Assembly (NCBI RefSeq): GCF_001040945.1
Contig: NZ_CP011930.1
Span: 434,001 to 498,000 of the forward strand
Reading direction: 5' to 3'
Origin: Herbaspirillum seropedicae
Lineage (GTDB): Bacteria; Pseudomonadota; Gammaproteobacteria; Burkholderiales; Burkholderiaceae_D
DNA: 64,000 nt
In this document: piece by piece, positions 1 to 9,801 of the stretch
Position numbering within the stretch: the stretch's first letter is position 1
Layout: the number at the start of each line of letters is the position of its first letter
The notes under the pieces: model-generated
Databases searched by the model: none
What the model saw: the letters and a program-made list of their open reading frames with translations, nothing else
Told to the model about the DNA's origin: nothing
Made by a program: the position numbers and the translations under genes

Positions 1-1200
1 GCCATCGATGCGATTGCCCGTGCGCGCATGTCCACCGTCTATATGCCGGGCGAAAAGATCACCATGCTGCCTGACGAGCTGGTGGCCGCCTATACCCTGG
101 ACGCCGGCGCGGCGCGGCCGGCCCTCTCGCTCTACGCTACGCTGGACGCCACCAACTGGGCCGTGCTGGCCACCGAGACCCGTGCCGAACTGGTGCCGAT
201 CACGGCCAACCTGCGCCACAACGATCTCGACGAGCTGGTCACCGAGGAAGCGCTGGCCGAGAATCGCGGCGAGTATCCGCACAAGGATGAGATCGCGCTG
301 CTGTGGCAATGGGTGCAATTGCTGGAGCAGGGCCGCATGGCCAAGCGCGAGAGCTTCGGCCTGCGGCCGGAACAGAACAATCGCGTGGACTTCAACTTCT
401 ACGTCGAGGACGACGTGGTCAGCATCGTGCGCCGCCGTCGCGGTGCGCCGCTGGACAAGATCGTGGCCGAACTGATGATCTTCGCCAACAGCACCTGGGG
501 CAAGCTCATGGCCGACCATGGCGTGCCCGGCATCTACCGCGCCCAGGGTGGCGGCGCCGGCGGCTGGGCCGCCAAGATGCAGGTGCGCATGGTGACCCAC
601 GCCGCGCCCCACCAGGGCCTGGGGGTGGATCAATACGCCTGGAGCACCTCGCCGCTGCGGCGCTACACCGACCTGGTCAACCAGTGGCAGATCCTGGCCT
701 GCATCGAGCATGGCGTGACGGCGCCGCTGGTGGCGCCCTTCAAGCCGCGCGATGCCGACCTCTTCGCCATCGTCTCCGGCTTCGACGCCGCCTATTCCGG
801 CTATGCCGACTTCCAGTCCACCATGGAACGCTACTGGTGCCTGCGCTGGCTGGCCCAGGAAAACGCCCGTGTGGTCGACGCCGTGGTGTTGAAGGACGAG
901 ATCCTGCGCCTGGTCGATATCCCCCTGGTGTTGCGCATGCCGGGCCTGCCGCAGCTGGCGCGCGGCCTGCAGGTCAAGCTGGACCTGCTGCGCTGGGACG
1001 AGGTCGACCTGACCGTGGAGGCGCGCCTGCTGGAAGTGCCGGCCGCCGCTGCCCAGGCCGTGGACGCCGACCTGGGCGAGGAGGACGAAGACCTGCTCGA
1101 AGGGATGGCGGCGCTGGGCGAGGAAGAGGCCCCGCCGCCAGAGGAGCCGGCGGCGTCGCTGGCAGCCGATGAGAACCCGCCCGCTGAAGCGGCCCAATGA
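1..1200 (+). CDS. RNB-domain exoribonuclease (RNase II/R family), 5' truncated
   Basis: The reading frame is open from the first base to the TGA at 1198-1200, leaving 399 C-terminal residues. The fragment begins inside the RNB catalytic domain: the stretch around MSTVYMPGEKITMLP matches the block that follows the metal-binding aspartates, which must lie upstream of the window. YAWSTSPLRRYTDLVNQ (near residue 220) is the conserved C-terminal RNB arginine motif. The family degrades single-stranded RNA 3' to 5' in the cytoplasm. The tail is acidic (runs of Glu and Asp, then Pro and Ala), unlike the basic S1-containing tail of classical RNase R, so this is probably the shorter RNB type found in betaproteobacteria. 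The exact subfamily cannot be decided without the N-terminus. Confidence 0.88.
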   Translation, partial: AIDAIARARMSTVYMPGEKITMLPDELVAAYTLDAGAARPALSLYATLDATNWAVLATETRAELVPITANLRHNDLDELVTEEALAENRGEYPHKDEIALLWQWVQLLEQGRMAKRESFGLRPEQNNRVDFNFYVEDDVVSIVRRRRGAPLDKIVAELMIFANSTWGKLMADHGVPGIYRAQGGGAGGWAAKMQVRMVTHAAPHQGLGVDQYAWSTSPLRRYTDLVNQWQILACIEHGVTAPLVAPFKPRDADLFAIVSGFDAAYSGYADFQSTMERYWCLRWLAQENARVVDAVVLKDEILRLVDIPLVLRMPGLPQLARGLQVKLDLLRWDEVDLTVEARLLEVPAAAAQAVDADLGEEDEDLLEGMAALGEEEAPPPEEPAASLAADENPPAEAAQ

Positions 1201-1267
1201 TGCGCTGCTGGCGTAGAATTGCACTTTGCGCTGTGCGCAGCTGTCTTTTCTTTCCTGCTGTGAATCT

Positions 1268-2149
1268 GTGAATCCGTTTGCCCAACATCGTCTGCTGAGC
1301 GTGGCGCTGGGCGTCTCGCTGCTGGTGCATGGCCTGATGCTGGCCGTGCATTTCGCCGCGCCCGACGCATTCCGCCTCAAGCCATCCGACCCGGATCTCG
1401 AGGTCATCCTGGTCAACGCCAAGCATGACAAGAAACCGGTCAATGCCCAGGCGCTGGCGCAGGCCAATCTGGACGGCGGCGGCAACGCCGAGGACGGCCG
1501 CGCCAAGTCGCCGTTGCCGGACATGCAGCGGGTCGACAGTGGCGACAGCGTCAAGGCGGCGCAGCGCAAGGTGGTGGAGCTGGAACAGCAGCAGCGGCGG
1601 ATGATGGCGCAACTGAAACAGTCGCAGCAGCATGTGGCCAGCGCCGAGCAGCAGAAGCAGACCGAAGCGCCGCAGCTCAACGCGCGCGACATGATCGAGA
1701 CCGCGCGCGCCATGGCCCGCATGGAGGCCGAGGTGGCCCGCGACATCGAGCAATACAACAAGCGCCCGAAGAAAACCCAGATCACGCCCAGCACCCGTGA
1801 AGTGGGCTATGCCCAGTATTACAAGACCCTGCAGGACAAGATCGAGAAGGTCGGCACGCTGAACTTCCCCACCAAGGATGGCAAGAAGCTCTACGGCGAA
1901 TTGCTGATCGTCATTCCGGTGTTCCAGGATGGCAGCATCTACGAGCGCGATGGCGGCGTGGTGGTCAAGTCCAGTTCCGGCAATGCCGCGCTGGACCAGG
2001 CGGCGGTGGCCATCGTGCGCCGCTCGGCGCCCTTTGGCCGCTTCCCCGACAATATGCGTACGGGCGGCCGCGATGACGTCTGGGAAATCATCACGCGCTT
2101 CCGTTTCACGCGCGACCAGGGTTTGCAGGCGCAACTGGGGGGCGGTTGA
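1268..2149 (+). CDS. TonB-like energy transducer with C-terminal TonB domain
   Basis: This 293-residue protein has one N-terminal membrane segment (about residues 7-27) with the SLLVHG motif typical of TonB. A polar, Gln-rich, probably coiled-coil region follows (about 85-160), then a C-terminal TonB-type beta domain (about 195-285). It would sit in the inner membrane and span the periplasm. No ExbB or ExbD lies beside it, so the energised partner is unknown. GTG at 1268 is chosen because it puts the membrane helix right after a short cytoplasmic head; a TTG at 1226 would add 14 residues. The gene starts 67 bases after the ribonuclease gene and may be cotranscribed with it. Confidence 0.75.
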   Translation: MNPFAQHRLLSVALGVSLLVHGLMLAVHFAAPDAFRLKPSDPDLEVILVNAKHDKKPVNAQALAQANLDGGGNAEDGRAKSPLPDMQRVDSGDSVKAAQRKVVELEQQQRRMMAQLKQSQQHVASAEQQKQTEAPQLNARDMIETARAMARMEAEVARDIEQYNKRPKKTQITPSTREVGYAQYYKTLQDKIEKVGTLNFPTKDGKKLYGELLIVIPVFQDGSIYERDGGVVVKSSSGNAALDQAAVAIVRRSAPFGRFPDNMRTGGRDDVWEIITRFRFTRDQGLQAQLGGG

Positions 2150-2237
2150 CGGGCTGCTCAGCGGCGGCACCGGACAGCCGCAACGGCATCGGACCGACAC
2201 AACATACAACAAGCGAACAGCGAACAGGCGAACCAAC

Positions 2238-3053
2238 ATGGATGAATACGTCGTCATCGGCAATCCCATTGCCCACAGCAAATCCCCCGATATCCATGCG
2301 CGTTTTGCCGCCCAGACCGGCCAGTCGATGAGCTACGAGCGCCTGCTGGTCCCGCTGCACGGTTTCAAGGCGGCGGTGCAGGTGTTCCAGCGGCGTGGCG
2401 GACGCGGCGCCAACATCACCGTGCCCTTCAAGCTGGAGGCGCATGCCCTGGCCGACCAGTTGACCGAGCGCGCGCGCCTGGCCGGTGCGGTCAATACCTT
2501 CAAGTTCGAAGAGGGCTGCATCCTCGGCGACAACACCGATGGCGCCGGCCTGGTCACCGACATCATGGTCAACGCCGGCCAGGCCCTGCAGGGCCGCCGC
2601 ATCCTCCTGCTGGGTGCAGGCGGGGCCTCGCGCGGCGCCTTGTTGCCCTTGCTGCAGCAGCGTCCGGCCGAACTGGTGGTGGTCAATCGCACTGCCTCCC
2701 GGGCCGAGGAACTGGCCACGCAATTCGCCGCCTATGGCCCGGTGCGCAGCACCACCTTTGCCGGGCTCGAGGGGGCCTTCGATGTCATCGTCAACGCCAC
2801 CTCGGCCAGCCTGTCCGACGACTTGCCGCCGCTGCCGCCGTCGGTCTATGGCAGCGAGACGCTGGCCTACGACATGATGTATGGACGCGGCCCCACCGTC
2901 TTCATGCAGAGCGCCCAGCAGCACGGCGCCCATGTGCGCGACGGCCTGGGCATGCTGGTGGAGCAGGCCGCCGAGGCCTTCCAGTGGTGGCGCGGGGTGC
3001 GTCCAGCGACCGCCGAGGTGTTCGCCAGCCTGCGCCAGCAACTGTCGCAGTGA
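2238..3053 (+). CDS. aroE: Shikimate dehydrogenase (NADP+)
   Basis: AroE reduces 3-dehydroshikimate to shikimate in aromatic amino acid synthesis. The 271-residue length is normal. Substrate-binding SKSP lies at residues 14-17, NITVPFK with the catalytic lysine at 65, AGAVNT near 82-87 and the conserved aspartate of GDNTDG at 101. The nucleotide-binding glycine loop GAGGAS is at 126-131, and the basic VVNRT segment that follows suits NADP. The ATG at 2238 opens the usual [15 protein letters not shown] start. mtgA begins 26 bases downstream, so the two are probably cotranscribed, as in related betaproteobacteria. Confidence 0.96.
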   Translation: MDEYVVIGNPIAHSKSPDIHARFAAQTGQSMSYERLLVPLHGFKAAVQVFQRRGGRGANITVPFKLEAHALADQLTERARLAGAVNTFKFEEGCILGDNTDGAGLVTDIMVNAGQALQGRRILLLGAGGASRGALLPLLQQRPAELVVVNRTASRAEELATQFAAYGPVRSTTFAGLEGAFDVIVNATSASLSDDLPPLPPSVYGSETLAYDMMYGRGPTVFMQSAQQHGAHVRDGLGMLVEQAAEAFQWWRGVRPATAEVFASLRQQLSQ

Positions 3054-3079
3054 GCCGGTCCGCCCGCAAGAGCCGTCCC

Positions 3080-3787
3080 ATGAAATCCCTGCGCAAGCTG
3101 CTGTTCTGGATTGTCGTGCTGCCCCTGGTGCTGGTGCTGCTGATGCAGCTGTATTTCTTCGTGCAGATCTGGTGGTGGCGAGACCACAATCCCGAATCGA
3201 CCAGCTTCATGCGCCAGCAACTGGCGCTGCTGCAAGAGAAGGACCCCAAGGCCCAGCTGCAATTCCGCTGGGTGCCTTATGCCCGCATCTCCAACAATCT
3301 CAAGCGCGCCATCATCGCCTCGGAGGATTCCAATTTCTCTTCCCACGATGGAGTGGACTGGGAGGCGCTGCAGAAGGCCTACGAGAAGAACGAGAAGAAG
3401 GGCAAGGTGGTGGCTGGCGGCTCGACCATCACCCAGCAGCTGGCCAAGAACCTGTTCCTCTCCGGCGAGCGCAGCTACCTGCGCAAGGGGCAGGAATTCA
3501 TCATCACCTACATGCTGGAATTCCTGCTGGACAAGCAGCGCATCTTCGAGATCTACCTCAACGTGGTCGAGTGGGGCAACGGCGTCTTCGGCGCCGAGGC
3601 GGCCGCCCAGCATTACTACCGGATTCCGGCGGCCAGCCTGGGGGCCGAGCAGGCTGCGCGGCTGGCGGTGATGCTGCCGCGTCCGCGCTATTACGACCGC
3701 AATCGCGGCTCCGGCTACCTGGCCGCCCGCACCAGCCTGATCCTGCGGCGCATGAACGCCGCCACCCTGCCGGCCGTGGCCAAATAG
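3080..3787 (+). CDS. mtgA: Monofunctional biosynthetic peptidoglycan transglycosylase
   Basis: A family 51 glycosyltransferase that polymerises lipid II into glycan strands without a transpeptidase domain. At 235 residues it has the usual MtgA length. An N-terminal membrane anchor spans about residues 8-30. The catalytic glutamate is E82 in the SEDSNF motif, and the second family block [16 protein letters not shown] is at 113-128. The ATG at 3080 places the short basic head MKSLRKL before the membrane helix; upstream in-frame starts would run into the end of aroE. It acts on the periplasmic face of the inner membrane. Confidence 0.96.
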   Translation: MKSLRKLLFWIVVLPLVLVLLMQLYFFVQIWWWRDHNPESTSFMRQQLALLQEKDPKAQLQFRWVPYARISNNLKRAIIASEDSNFSSHDGVDWEALQKAYEKNEKKGKVVAGGSTITQQLAKNLFLSGERSYLRKGQEFIITYMLEFLLDKQRIFEIYLNVVEWGNGVFGAEAAAQHYYRIPAASLGAEQAARLAVMLPRPRYYDRNRGSGYLAARTSLILRRMNAATLPAVAK

Positions 3788-4007
3788 GACGGTGCGCCAT
3801 GACCGCAGCATGACAGCGCACCAGGGCGCCTGAGCGCGCCACAGACACACGCGCCGCGCTTGCCTGCGGCGGGGGTTGAACGTACACTTGCGCACGTTTC
3901 GCGCAGCGTGCCGCGCCGTCCCTCCCGGTGGCGCCGCTGCCATGCCGCCATGCCGCCTGCGGCCAGCATTCACCCTCATTCCCCCGCGTTCCAGCCAGCG
4001 AGAGCCC

Positions 4008-4973
4008 ATGATCAATGTATTCGTGTTGCAAAACGGCCGACTCAGCCAGGTCAATATCGACAGCCGTACCGACCTGGAACAGGCCGCGCCGGTCTGGGTG
4101 GACCTGACCGAGCCGAACGACGAGGAGCGCGCCTGGGTCAAGAGCATCTACGGCGTGACCCTGCCCGACGAGGACGAGTTCAGCGACATCGAAGCCTCGG
4201 CCCGCTACTTCGAGGCCGAGAATGGCGACCTGCACCTGCGCACCGACTTCCTCTTCGAGGGCGACGACGATTCGTCCTCGACCATGACGGTGGCCTTCAT
4301 CCTGGCCCGCAACATCCTGTTCTCGGTGCATGCCGAAGACCTGCCGGTGTTCCGCCTGGTGCGCATGCGCGCGCGCTCGCGGCCCGGTTCCATCGGCGAC
4401 TACCGCGACGTGCTGCTGGACCTCTACGAGACCGACGCCGAATATTCCGCGGATGCCCTGGAAGGCATCTACCAGAAGCTGGAAGCGGTCAGCACCAGCG
4501 TGCTCAAGAAGAGCCTGTCGGACCAGGACGCCGCTGAAGTGCTCAACACCATCGCCCATGAAGAAGACTTGAACGGCCGCATCCGCCGCAACATGATGGA
4601 TACCCGCCGCGCCGTCAGTTTCCTGATGCGCGGCCGGCTGCTCAGTTCGGAGCAGTTCGAGGACGCCCGCCAGATCCTGCGCGACATCGAATCGCTGGAT
4701 GGCCACACCGCCTTCCTGTTCGACAAGATCAACTTCTTGATGGACGCCACGGTCGGCTTCATCAACATCAACCAGAACAAGATCATCAAGATCTTCTCGG
4801 TGGCCTCTGTGGCCTTCCTGCCGCCTACCCTCATTGCCAGCATCTACGGCATGAACTTCAAGATCATGCCGGAACTGGACTGGGCCATCGGTTATCCGCT
4901 GGCCATCCTGATGATGATCGGCTCGGCCATTGCGCCCTTCTGGTATTTCCGCCGGCGCGGCTGGCTGAACTGA
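4008..4973 (+). CDS. corA: CorA-family magnesium/cobalt transporter
   Basis: A pentameric divalent cation channel of the inner membrane. The 321-residue chain has a large acidic N-terminal cytoplasmic domain, a long stalk helix, and two C-terminal membrane helices (about 262-281 and 294-314). The signature GMN selectivity motif (YGMNF) is at 281-283. The last residues are the basic tail RRRGWLN. The gene stands alone, 220 bases after mtgA and 133 before the next gene. The upstream gap holds no recognisable magnesium-sensing leader. Confidence 0.94.
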   Translation: MINVFVLQNGRLSQVNIDSRTDLEQAAPVWVDLTEPNDEERAWVKSIYGVTLPDEDEFSDIEASARYFEAENGDLHLRTDFLFEGDDDSSSTMTVAFILARNILFSVHAEDLPVFRLVRMRARSRPGSIGDYRDVLLDLYETDAEYSADALEGIYQKLEAVSTSVLKKSLSDQDAAEVLNTIAHEEDLNGRIRRNMMDTRRAVSFLMRGRLLSSEQFEDARQILRDIESLDGHTAFLFDKINFLMDATVGFININQNKIIKIFSVASVAFLPPTLIASIYGMNFKIMPELDWAIGYPLAILMMIGSAIAPFWYFRRRGWLN

Positions 4974-5106
4974 GGGCAGCCCACGCCTGTCTGCACACGG
5001 CGACGTCGGCCTTTTTCCGACATTCTTTCCGGGGCTTTTCCGATGCCGTCACTGCGGGCGGCGCGGCACACTGGCGTCATCTCGCCTAGTTCGCAAGGAG
5101 AATCCC

Positions 5107-5577
5107 ATGTCCGTTCGTCATCACTATGCCTCGCTGGCCATCGTCAGCCTCAGTTTCGCCGGTCTGCTGATCGGCTGCGCCAGCCCGCAGCAGCAGCCGT
5201 ACGGCGCCGTGCCGCAGTCCCAGAACTATGATCGCGTCGCTTCCTATACCGGCACTGGTGTGGTCGAGGCCATCGAAGTGACCCACAAGGAAAGCAACGG
5301 CGTAGCCGGTACCGTGGTCGGCGGTGTGGCCGGCGGGCTGGTGGGCAATGCCATTGGCGGCGGCACCGGGCGGGTGCTGGCCACGGTGGCCGGCGCCGCA
5401 GGTGGCGCCTATGCCGGCAACAAGATCCAGCGTAACAATTCGGAAGGCCGCCAGGTCTACAACATCCGCGTGCGCATGGATGATGGCTCGATGCAGACCT
5501 TCGCCCAGGAAGACAATACCGATTTCCGCGTGGGCGACCGCGTGCGGCTGGATAACGGACGCATCTCCCGTTATTGA
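5107..5577 (+). CDS. Glycine-zipper 2TM-domain lipoprotein (17-kDa surface antigen family)
   Basis: A 156-residue probable outer-membrane lipoprotein. A signal peptide ends in the lipobox LLIGC, so Cys24 would be the lipidated residue. Residues of about 65-105 form a glycine-zipper stretch (GGVAGGLVGNAIGGGTG and similar) typical of the Rick_17kDa_Anti family. The C-terminal part resembles the SlyB/PcP type with a basic beta-rich end. A good Shine-Dalgarno AAGGAGA lies a few bases before the ATG. A perfect terminator hairpin follows. The physiological role of the family is poorly defined; envelope integrity is the usual suggestion. Confidence 0.85.
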   Translation: MSVRHHYASLAIVSLSFAGLLIGCASPQQQPYGAVPQSQNYDRVASYTGTGVVEAIEVTHKESNGVAGTVVGGVAGGLVGNAIGGGTGRVLATVAGAAGGAYAGNKIQRNNSEGRQVYNIRVRMDDGSMQTFAQEDNTDFRVGDRVRLDNGRISRY

Positions 5578-5592
5578 AGCCCCGTACGCTGC

Positions 5593-5627
5593 AATAAAAA
5601 TCCCCGCCAGCAGCGGGGATTTTTATT
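5593..5627. terminator. Bidirectional intrinsic terminator between convergent genes
   Basis: A perfect 15-bp inverted repeat (5593-5607 with 5613-5627) around the 5-base loop CAGCA. The stem is GC-rich at the loop and A/T-rich at its base, so both strands carry a U-tract. It lies between the lipoprotein gene and anmK, which run towards each other. Confidence 0.92.
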
Positions 5628-5652
5628 GGGCGATCGATGGACAACGGCAGGA

Positions 5653-6780
5653 TCAGGCCGGATAGAGCGCCCCCAGCACACGCGGGCCGCGCGCACCGGT
5701 CACCGCCGGCAGGTTGCCCGCCAACCGCTGGTCGAAACGCTGCGCCAGCCAGGCAAAGGCCAGTGCTTCCACATGCTGGGGCGCTACGCCCAGCGCAGCG
5801 GTCGACCTGACCTCCGCGCGGCCCTCCAGCTGCTGACCCAAGAGCCGCATCAGCAAGGCGTTTTCCGCCCCGCCCCCGCAGACATAGACCTGGCCGGCGT
5901 CAGCGGCATGCAGCTTGATGGCGTCGGCGATGGTGTTGGCGGTGAGCATGGCCAGGGTGGCCTGGACATCGGCCGGCGCCACTTGCTGGCCGGTGCGCAG
6001 CAGCGCGGCCTGCAGCCAGTCCAGGTGGAACAGGTCGCGGCCCGAACTCTTGGGCGGCGGGGCGTGGAAGAAGGCTTCTTCGCGCAACTGCGTCAGCAGT
6101 CCCGGATGCACCTGGCCGGAGGCGCCCCAGTCGCCATTGATGTCGTAGCTGCGCTGCTGGTGCAGATGGATCCAGCCATCCATGAGGGCGTTGCCGGGGC
6201 CGGTGTCGAAGCCATAGGCCTCTTCCTTGCCGGCCGGCAGGATGCTGATGTTGGCAATGCCGCCGATATTGACCACCACCCGCGACTGCGCCGCATCACC
6301 GAAGAGGGCGCGATGGAAGGCCGGCACCAGCGGCGCGCCCTGGCCGCCCGCGGCCACGTCGCGGCTGCGGAAGTCGGCGACGATGTCGATGCCGCTCAGC
6401 TCGGCCAGCAGCGCCGCATTGTTGGTCTGGCGGGTAAATCCCAGCTCGGGGCGATGGCGGATGGTCTGCCCATGCACACCGACCATGCGGATAGCGGCGG
6501 CGGACTTGCCCGTCTGCAGCAGCAGCTGCGCCACGCAATCGGCGTAATGCACGGCCAGCGCGTTGGCGGCCATGGCTTCGCGCTCGATCTCGTTGGGGCC
6601 GGCGGCCTGCAAGGCCATCAGGTCGGCGCGCAGGTGCGGCGGGAAGGGCACATAGGCCGCGGCCAGGGTGGCCGAGACGGACTGGCCCTGGAAGTCGGCC
6701 AGCACGCCATCGACGCCGTCGAGGCTGGTGCCCGACATCAGGCCGATATAGAGAGTGGACGGGGTGGAAGACGCGCTCAT
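5653..6780 (-). CDS. anmK: Anhydro-N-acetylmuramic acid kinase
   Basis: AnmK opens and phosphorylates 1,6-anhydro-MurNAc to MurNAc 6-phosphate in cell-wall recycling. The 375-residue chain carries the ATP-binding GLMSGTSLDGVDG near residues 13-25, the central VNIGGIAN motif and FDTGPGNALMD, all diagnostic of the family. ATG at 6780 is preferred over an in-frame TTG at 6789. The gene lies downstream of a terminated M23 peptidase gene on the same strand; the shared cell-wall theme fits, but the terminator between them suggests separate transcripts. Confidence 0.95.
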   Translation of the reverse strand: MSASSTPSTLYIGLMSGTSLDGVDGVLADFQGQSVSATLAAAYVPFPPHLRADLMALQAAGPNEIEREAMAANALAVHYADCVAQLLLQTGKSAAAIRMVGVHGQTIRHRPELGFTRQTNNAALLAELSGIDIVADFRSRDVAAGGQGAPLVPAFHRALFGDAAQSRVVVNIGGIANISILPAGKEEAYGFDTGPGNALMDGWIHLHQQRSYDINGDWGASGQVHPGLLTQLREEAFFHAPPPKSSGRDLFHLDWLQAALLRTGQQVAPADVQATLAMLTANTIADAIKLHAADAGQVYVCGGGAENALLMRLLGQQLEGRAEVRSTAALGVAPQHVEALAFAWLAQRFDQRLAGNLPAVTGARGPRVLGALYPA

Positions 6781-6807
6781 GGCAGGCAAGGTCCGGAAAA
6801 GTTCTGC

Positions 6808-6847
6808 AAAAGAAAAAGGGCGGTCGCTGATTCTACAGCGGCCGCCC
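6808..6847 (-). terminator. Intrinsic terminator of the M23 peptidase gene
   Basis: A 12-bp stem (6818-6829 with 6836-6847, one mismatch) around a 6-base loop. Read on the minus strand it is followed by a U-rich run, seen as AAAAGAAAAA on the plus strand at 6808-6817. It lies directly after the peptidase stop codon. Confidence 0.8.
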
Positions 6848-6883
6848 TCGGCGCATGCGGCAGCAATGCCGGTGTGTCGTGTC

Positions 6884-8281
6884 TTACTTGACCGAGGCCA
6901 GTTTCACGTCCGGCGCGCCCGGCACGCGCAGCATGGCCATGCGGTGCTGCATGTCGGCCGCCACGGTGCGGAAGCGCTGCAATTGCGGGCCGGTCAGCGC
7001 CTGGTTGTTGGGCACATCCACCGACAGCGGATTGCGCGGCTGGTTGTTGACGCGGAATTCGTAGTGCAGGTGCGGGCCGGTGGCCCAGCCGGTCATGCCC
7101 ACGAAGCCGATCACGTCGTTCTGGCTGACCTTCATGCCCTTCTTGATATCGGGCGCGAAGCGGCTCATGTGGCCGTAGGCGGTGGAATAGCCGCTCCAGT
7201 GCTTGATGACCACGATGTTGCCATAGCCATTCTGCTTGCCGACGAAATCGACCACGCCGTCAGCGGCCGCATGGATGGGCGTGCCGGTGGGCGCGGCGAA
7301 GTCCACGCCGGTATGCTGCTTCCACTTGCCCAGGATGGGATGCAGGCGCATCGAGAAGCCCGAGGAGATCCGGGTGAAGGCCAGCGGCGACTTCAGGAAG
7401 GCCTTCTTCAGCGACTTGCCGTCAAAGGCGTAGTAGCCGCCTCCACCGGTCTTGCTGGCCGGGTCGCTGAACCAGACGGCCTGGTAGCGGTTGCCAGCGT
7501 TGTCGAATTCGCCGGCCAGCACGCGGCCGGTGCGCACCAGGTCGCCGTTCTGCCAGAAGGTTTCATAGACCACATTGAAGCGGTCGCCGCGGCGCAGGTC
7601 GGAGGCGAAGTTGATGTTGGTGGCGAACATGTCCACCAGCTGCATGGCCACGGCGTCCGGGATCTGCACCGCATCGGTGGCGGCGAAGAGGGAGGAGAAG
7701 ATCACGCCGGAGCGCATTTCCACGCGGCGCTCCAGCACGGCCGGTTGGGCTTCGGCGCTCAACTTGCCGTCGTGGCGCGAGATGACCAGGTTCTTGGGCG
7801 CGTCGCTGCCGTCATCCAGGGTGGCCGAGAGCTTGACCAGCTCGCCATTGTCATCGGTCTGCGCCACGACGCGCTTGCCGGCGCGCAACTGCATCACCGA
7901 ACGCGCCAGGGTATCGGACTTGATGAAGGCCATGGCCTCATCGTCATCCACGCCCAGGCGGTTGAGCAGGGTGGCCAGGGTGTCGCCGCTGCGCACCTTC
8001 TCTTCGTTGACGTAGTACTGCGATTGCTCTTCCAGGGCGCTGATCTGATGTTGCAGATCAGGCAAGGCCAGTTCCTTGGAGATCGGGTTGACCGGGGCGT
8101 CCTTCATGTCCGGCTCGGCCGGGGCGAAGCCGGCTGCGCCGATGGTGAAGGCCGCCAGGAACAGGGCGCTGGCGCCGATGATGCGTGTCTTGGGCGAGGA
8201 GGCGGCGACTTTGTGGTGGCAGGACTGCAACACGGAGAAGCACAGGGACGAGGCGTGCTTGAGTTTATCTTGTGGGAACAT
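6884..8281 (-). CDS. M23 family peptidoglycan DD-metalloendopeptidase
   Basis: A membrane-anchored LytM-type murein hydrolase of 465 residues. A cytoplasmic head precedes a membrane segment at about 33-52. A LysM/OapA-like region (about 90-180) follows, and the M23 domain covers about 305-425. The zinc ligands are present: H323 and D327 in HTGVDF, and H404 and H406 in GPHLHYEF, with H371 in YGHMSRF as the catalytic histidine, so it should be active. ATG at 8281 is chosen; the open frame extends 41 codons upstream without family similarity. It is divergent from tyrS across 257 bases. Likely role: cell-wall turnover or cell separation. Confidence 0.9.
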   Translation of the reverse strand: MFPQDKLKHASSLCFSVLQSCHHKVAASSPKTRIIGASALFLAAFTIGAAGFAPAEPDMKDAPVNPISKELALPDLQHQISALEEQSQYYVNEEKVRSGDTLATLLNRLGVDDDEAMAFIKSDTLARSVMQLRAGKRVVAQTDDNGELVKLSATLDDGSDAPKNLVISRHDGKLSAEAQPAVLERRVEMRSGVIFSSLFAATDAVQIPDAVAMQLVDMFATNINFASDLRRGDRFNVVYETFWQNGDLVRTGRVLAGEFDNAGNRYQAVWFSDPASKTGGGGYYAFDGKSLKKAFLKSPLAFTRISSGFSMRLHPILGKWKQHTGVDFAAPTGTPIHAAADGVVDFVGKQNGYGNIVVIKHWSGYSTAYGHMSRFAPDIKKGMKVSQNDVIGFVGMTGWATGPHLHYEFRVNNQPRNPLSVDVPNNQALTGPQLQRFRTVAADMQHRMAMLRVPGAPDVKLASVK

Positions 8282-8538
8282 GCAAACCGAATACGTTAAA
8301 ATCTGATGTTTCCGTGGTCGGTAGCGGGTATGCGTGTAGCTGAAACGCGGCGCTTCCTGTCCCCTCGCCGTGTTACGCCCGCGTAGTATGAATGACCAAC
8401 GCACGGTGTTGAATATCCTTTCTGCTGATGAGCTTTTTGAGGCGGCGTCGTGGCGCCCAGCAGAAAAACGAAAGTCGGAATTATAGCAACACGATTTCGC
8501 GGTCCTGTCCTACAAACGCCTATTTTTTAGTTATATCG

Positions 8539-9789
8539 ATGAACGCAGACCAGTCTACCCCTACCGCAGCCCCTTCTAAAATGCCCCTTTCGGACAAGGT
8601 CCTGGAGGCATTGGCCATCACCAAGCGCGGCATTGACGAACTGCTCATCGAGAGCGAATTCGCGCAGAAGCTGGCGCGCGCCGAGCAAAGCGGCCAGCCG
8701 CTGCGCATCAAGCTGGGCCTGGACCCGACTGCGCCCGACCTGCACCTGGGCCATACGGTGGTGTTGAACAAGATGCGCCAGCTGCAGAACCTGGGCCACC
8801 AGGTGATCTTCCTGATCGGCGACTTCACCTCCATGATCGGCGACCCGTCTGGCCGCAACGCCACCCGCCCGCCGCTGTCGCGCGAGCAGATCGAGATCAA
8901 CGCCAAGACCTACTTCGCCCAGGCCAGCCTGGTGCTGGATCCGTCCAAGACCGAGATCCGCTACAACTCCGAATGGTGCGACGCCCTGGGCAGCCGCGGC
9001 ATGATCCAGCTGGCCTCGCGCTACACGGTGGCGCGCATGATGGAGCGCGACGACTTCACCAAGCGCTTCAAGGAAGGCACGCCGATCTCGGTGCATGAAT
9101 TCCTCTATCCCCTGATGCAAGGCTACGACTCGGTGGCGCTGAAGTCCGACCTGGAGCTGGGCGGCACCGACCAGAAGTTCAATCTGCTGGTGGGCCGCGA
9201 ACTGCAGAAGGACTTTGGCCAGGAGCCTCAGTGCATCCTGACCATGCCGCTCTTGGAAGGCCTGGATGGTGTGGAAAAGATGTCCAAGTCCAAGGGCAAC
9301 TACATCGGCATCACCGAGCCGGCCAACACCATGTTCGCCAAGGTGATGAGCATTTCCGACGTGATGATGTGGCGCTACTACGACCTGCTGTCGTTCCGCT
9401 CCATGGCCGAGATCGCCGGCTACAAGGCCGAGGTCGACGCCGGCAAGAACCCGCGCGACATCAAGGTGGCCCTGGCCCAGGAAATCGTGGCGCGCTTCCA
9501 CTCGCAACAGGCCGCCGAAGATGCGCTGGCCGACTTCGTGAACCGCTCCAAGGGCGGCATCCCGGACGACATCCCGGAAGTCTCGCTGACCGGCGCCCCG
9601 CTGGGCATTGGCCAGTTGTTGAAGCAGGCCAACCTGTGCGCCTCCACCTCGGAAGCACTGCGCATGGTGGAGCAGGGCGGCGTGCGCATCGACGGCACCG
9701 TCATCAGCGACAAGGGCTTGAAGGTCGAGGCCGGCCAGTGCGTGGTACAGGTGGGCAAGCGCAAGTTCGCCCGCGTCACCCTGGCGTAA
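8539..9789 (+). CDS. tyrS: Tyrosyl-tRNA synthetase
   Basis: A class I aminoacyl-tRNA synthetase of 416 residues that charges tRNA-Tyr. The HIGH-type motif is HLGH at 69-72, KMSKS is at 247-251, and a C-terminal S4 RNA-binding domain covers about 350-416. The ATG at 8539 gives a Thr/Pro/Ala-rich leader of about 14 residues; the ATG at residue 15 is a possible alternative start. The upstream 257-base divergent region shows no T-box-like leader. dtd follows after 12 bases, so the two form an operon. Confidence 0.96.
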   Translation: MNADQSTPTAAPSKMPLSDKVLEALAITKRGIDELLIESEFAQKLARAEQSGQPLRIKLGLDPTAPDLHLGHTVVLNKMRQLQNLGHQVIFLIGDFTSMIGDPSGRNATRPPLSREQIEINAKTYFAQASLVLDPSKTEIRYNSEWCDALGSRGMIQLASRYTVARMMERDDFTKRFKEGTPISVHEFLYPLMQGYDSVALKSDLELGGTDQKFNLLVGRELQKDFGQEPQCILTMPLLEGLDGVEKMSKSKGNYIGITEPANTMFAKVMSISDVMMWRYYDLLSFRSMAEIAGYKAEVDAGKNPRDIKVALAQEIVARFHSQQAAEDALADFVNRSKGGIPDDIPEVSLTGAPLGIGQLLKQANLCASTSEALRMVEQGGVRIDGTVISDKGLKVEAGQCVVQVGKRKFARVTLA

Positions 9790-9801
9790 GCTGGGGCGTC
9801 C

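Noticed and set aside
5626..6891. Open frame of 421 codons opposite anmK
   Set aside because: Antisense shadow of a gene with complete AnmK motifs; no ribosome-binding site and no similarity.
8282..8538. T-box-like leader upstream of tyrS
   Set aside because: No T-box sequence or specifier hairpin is visible, and T-boxes are essentially confined to Gram-positive groups.
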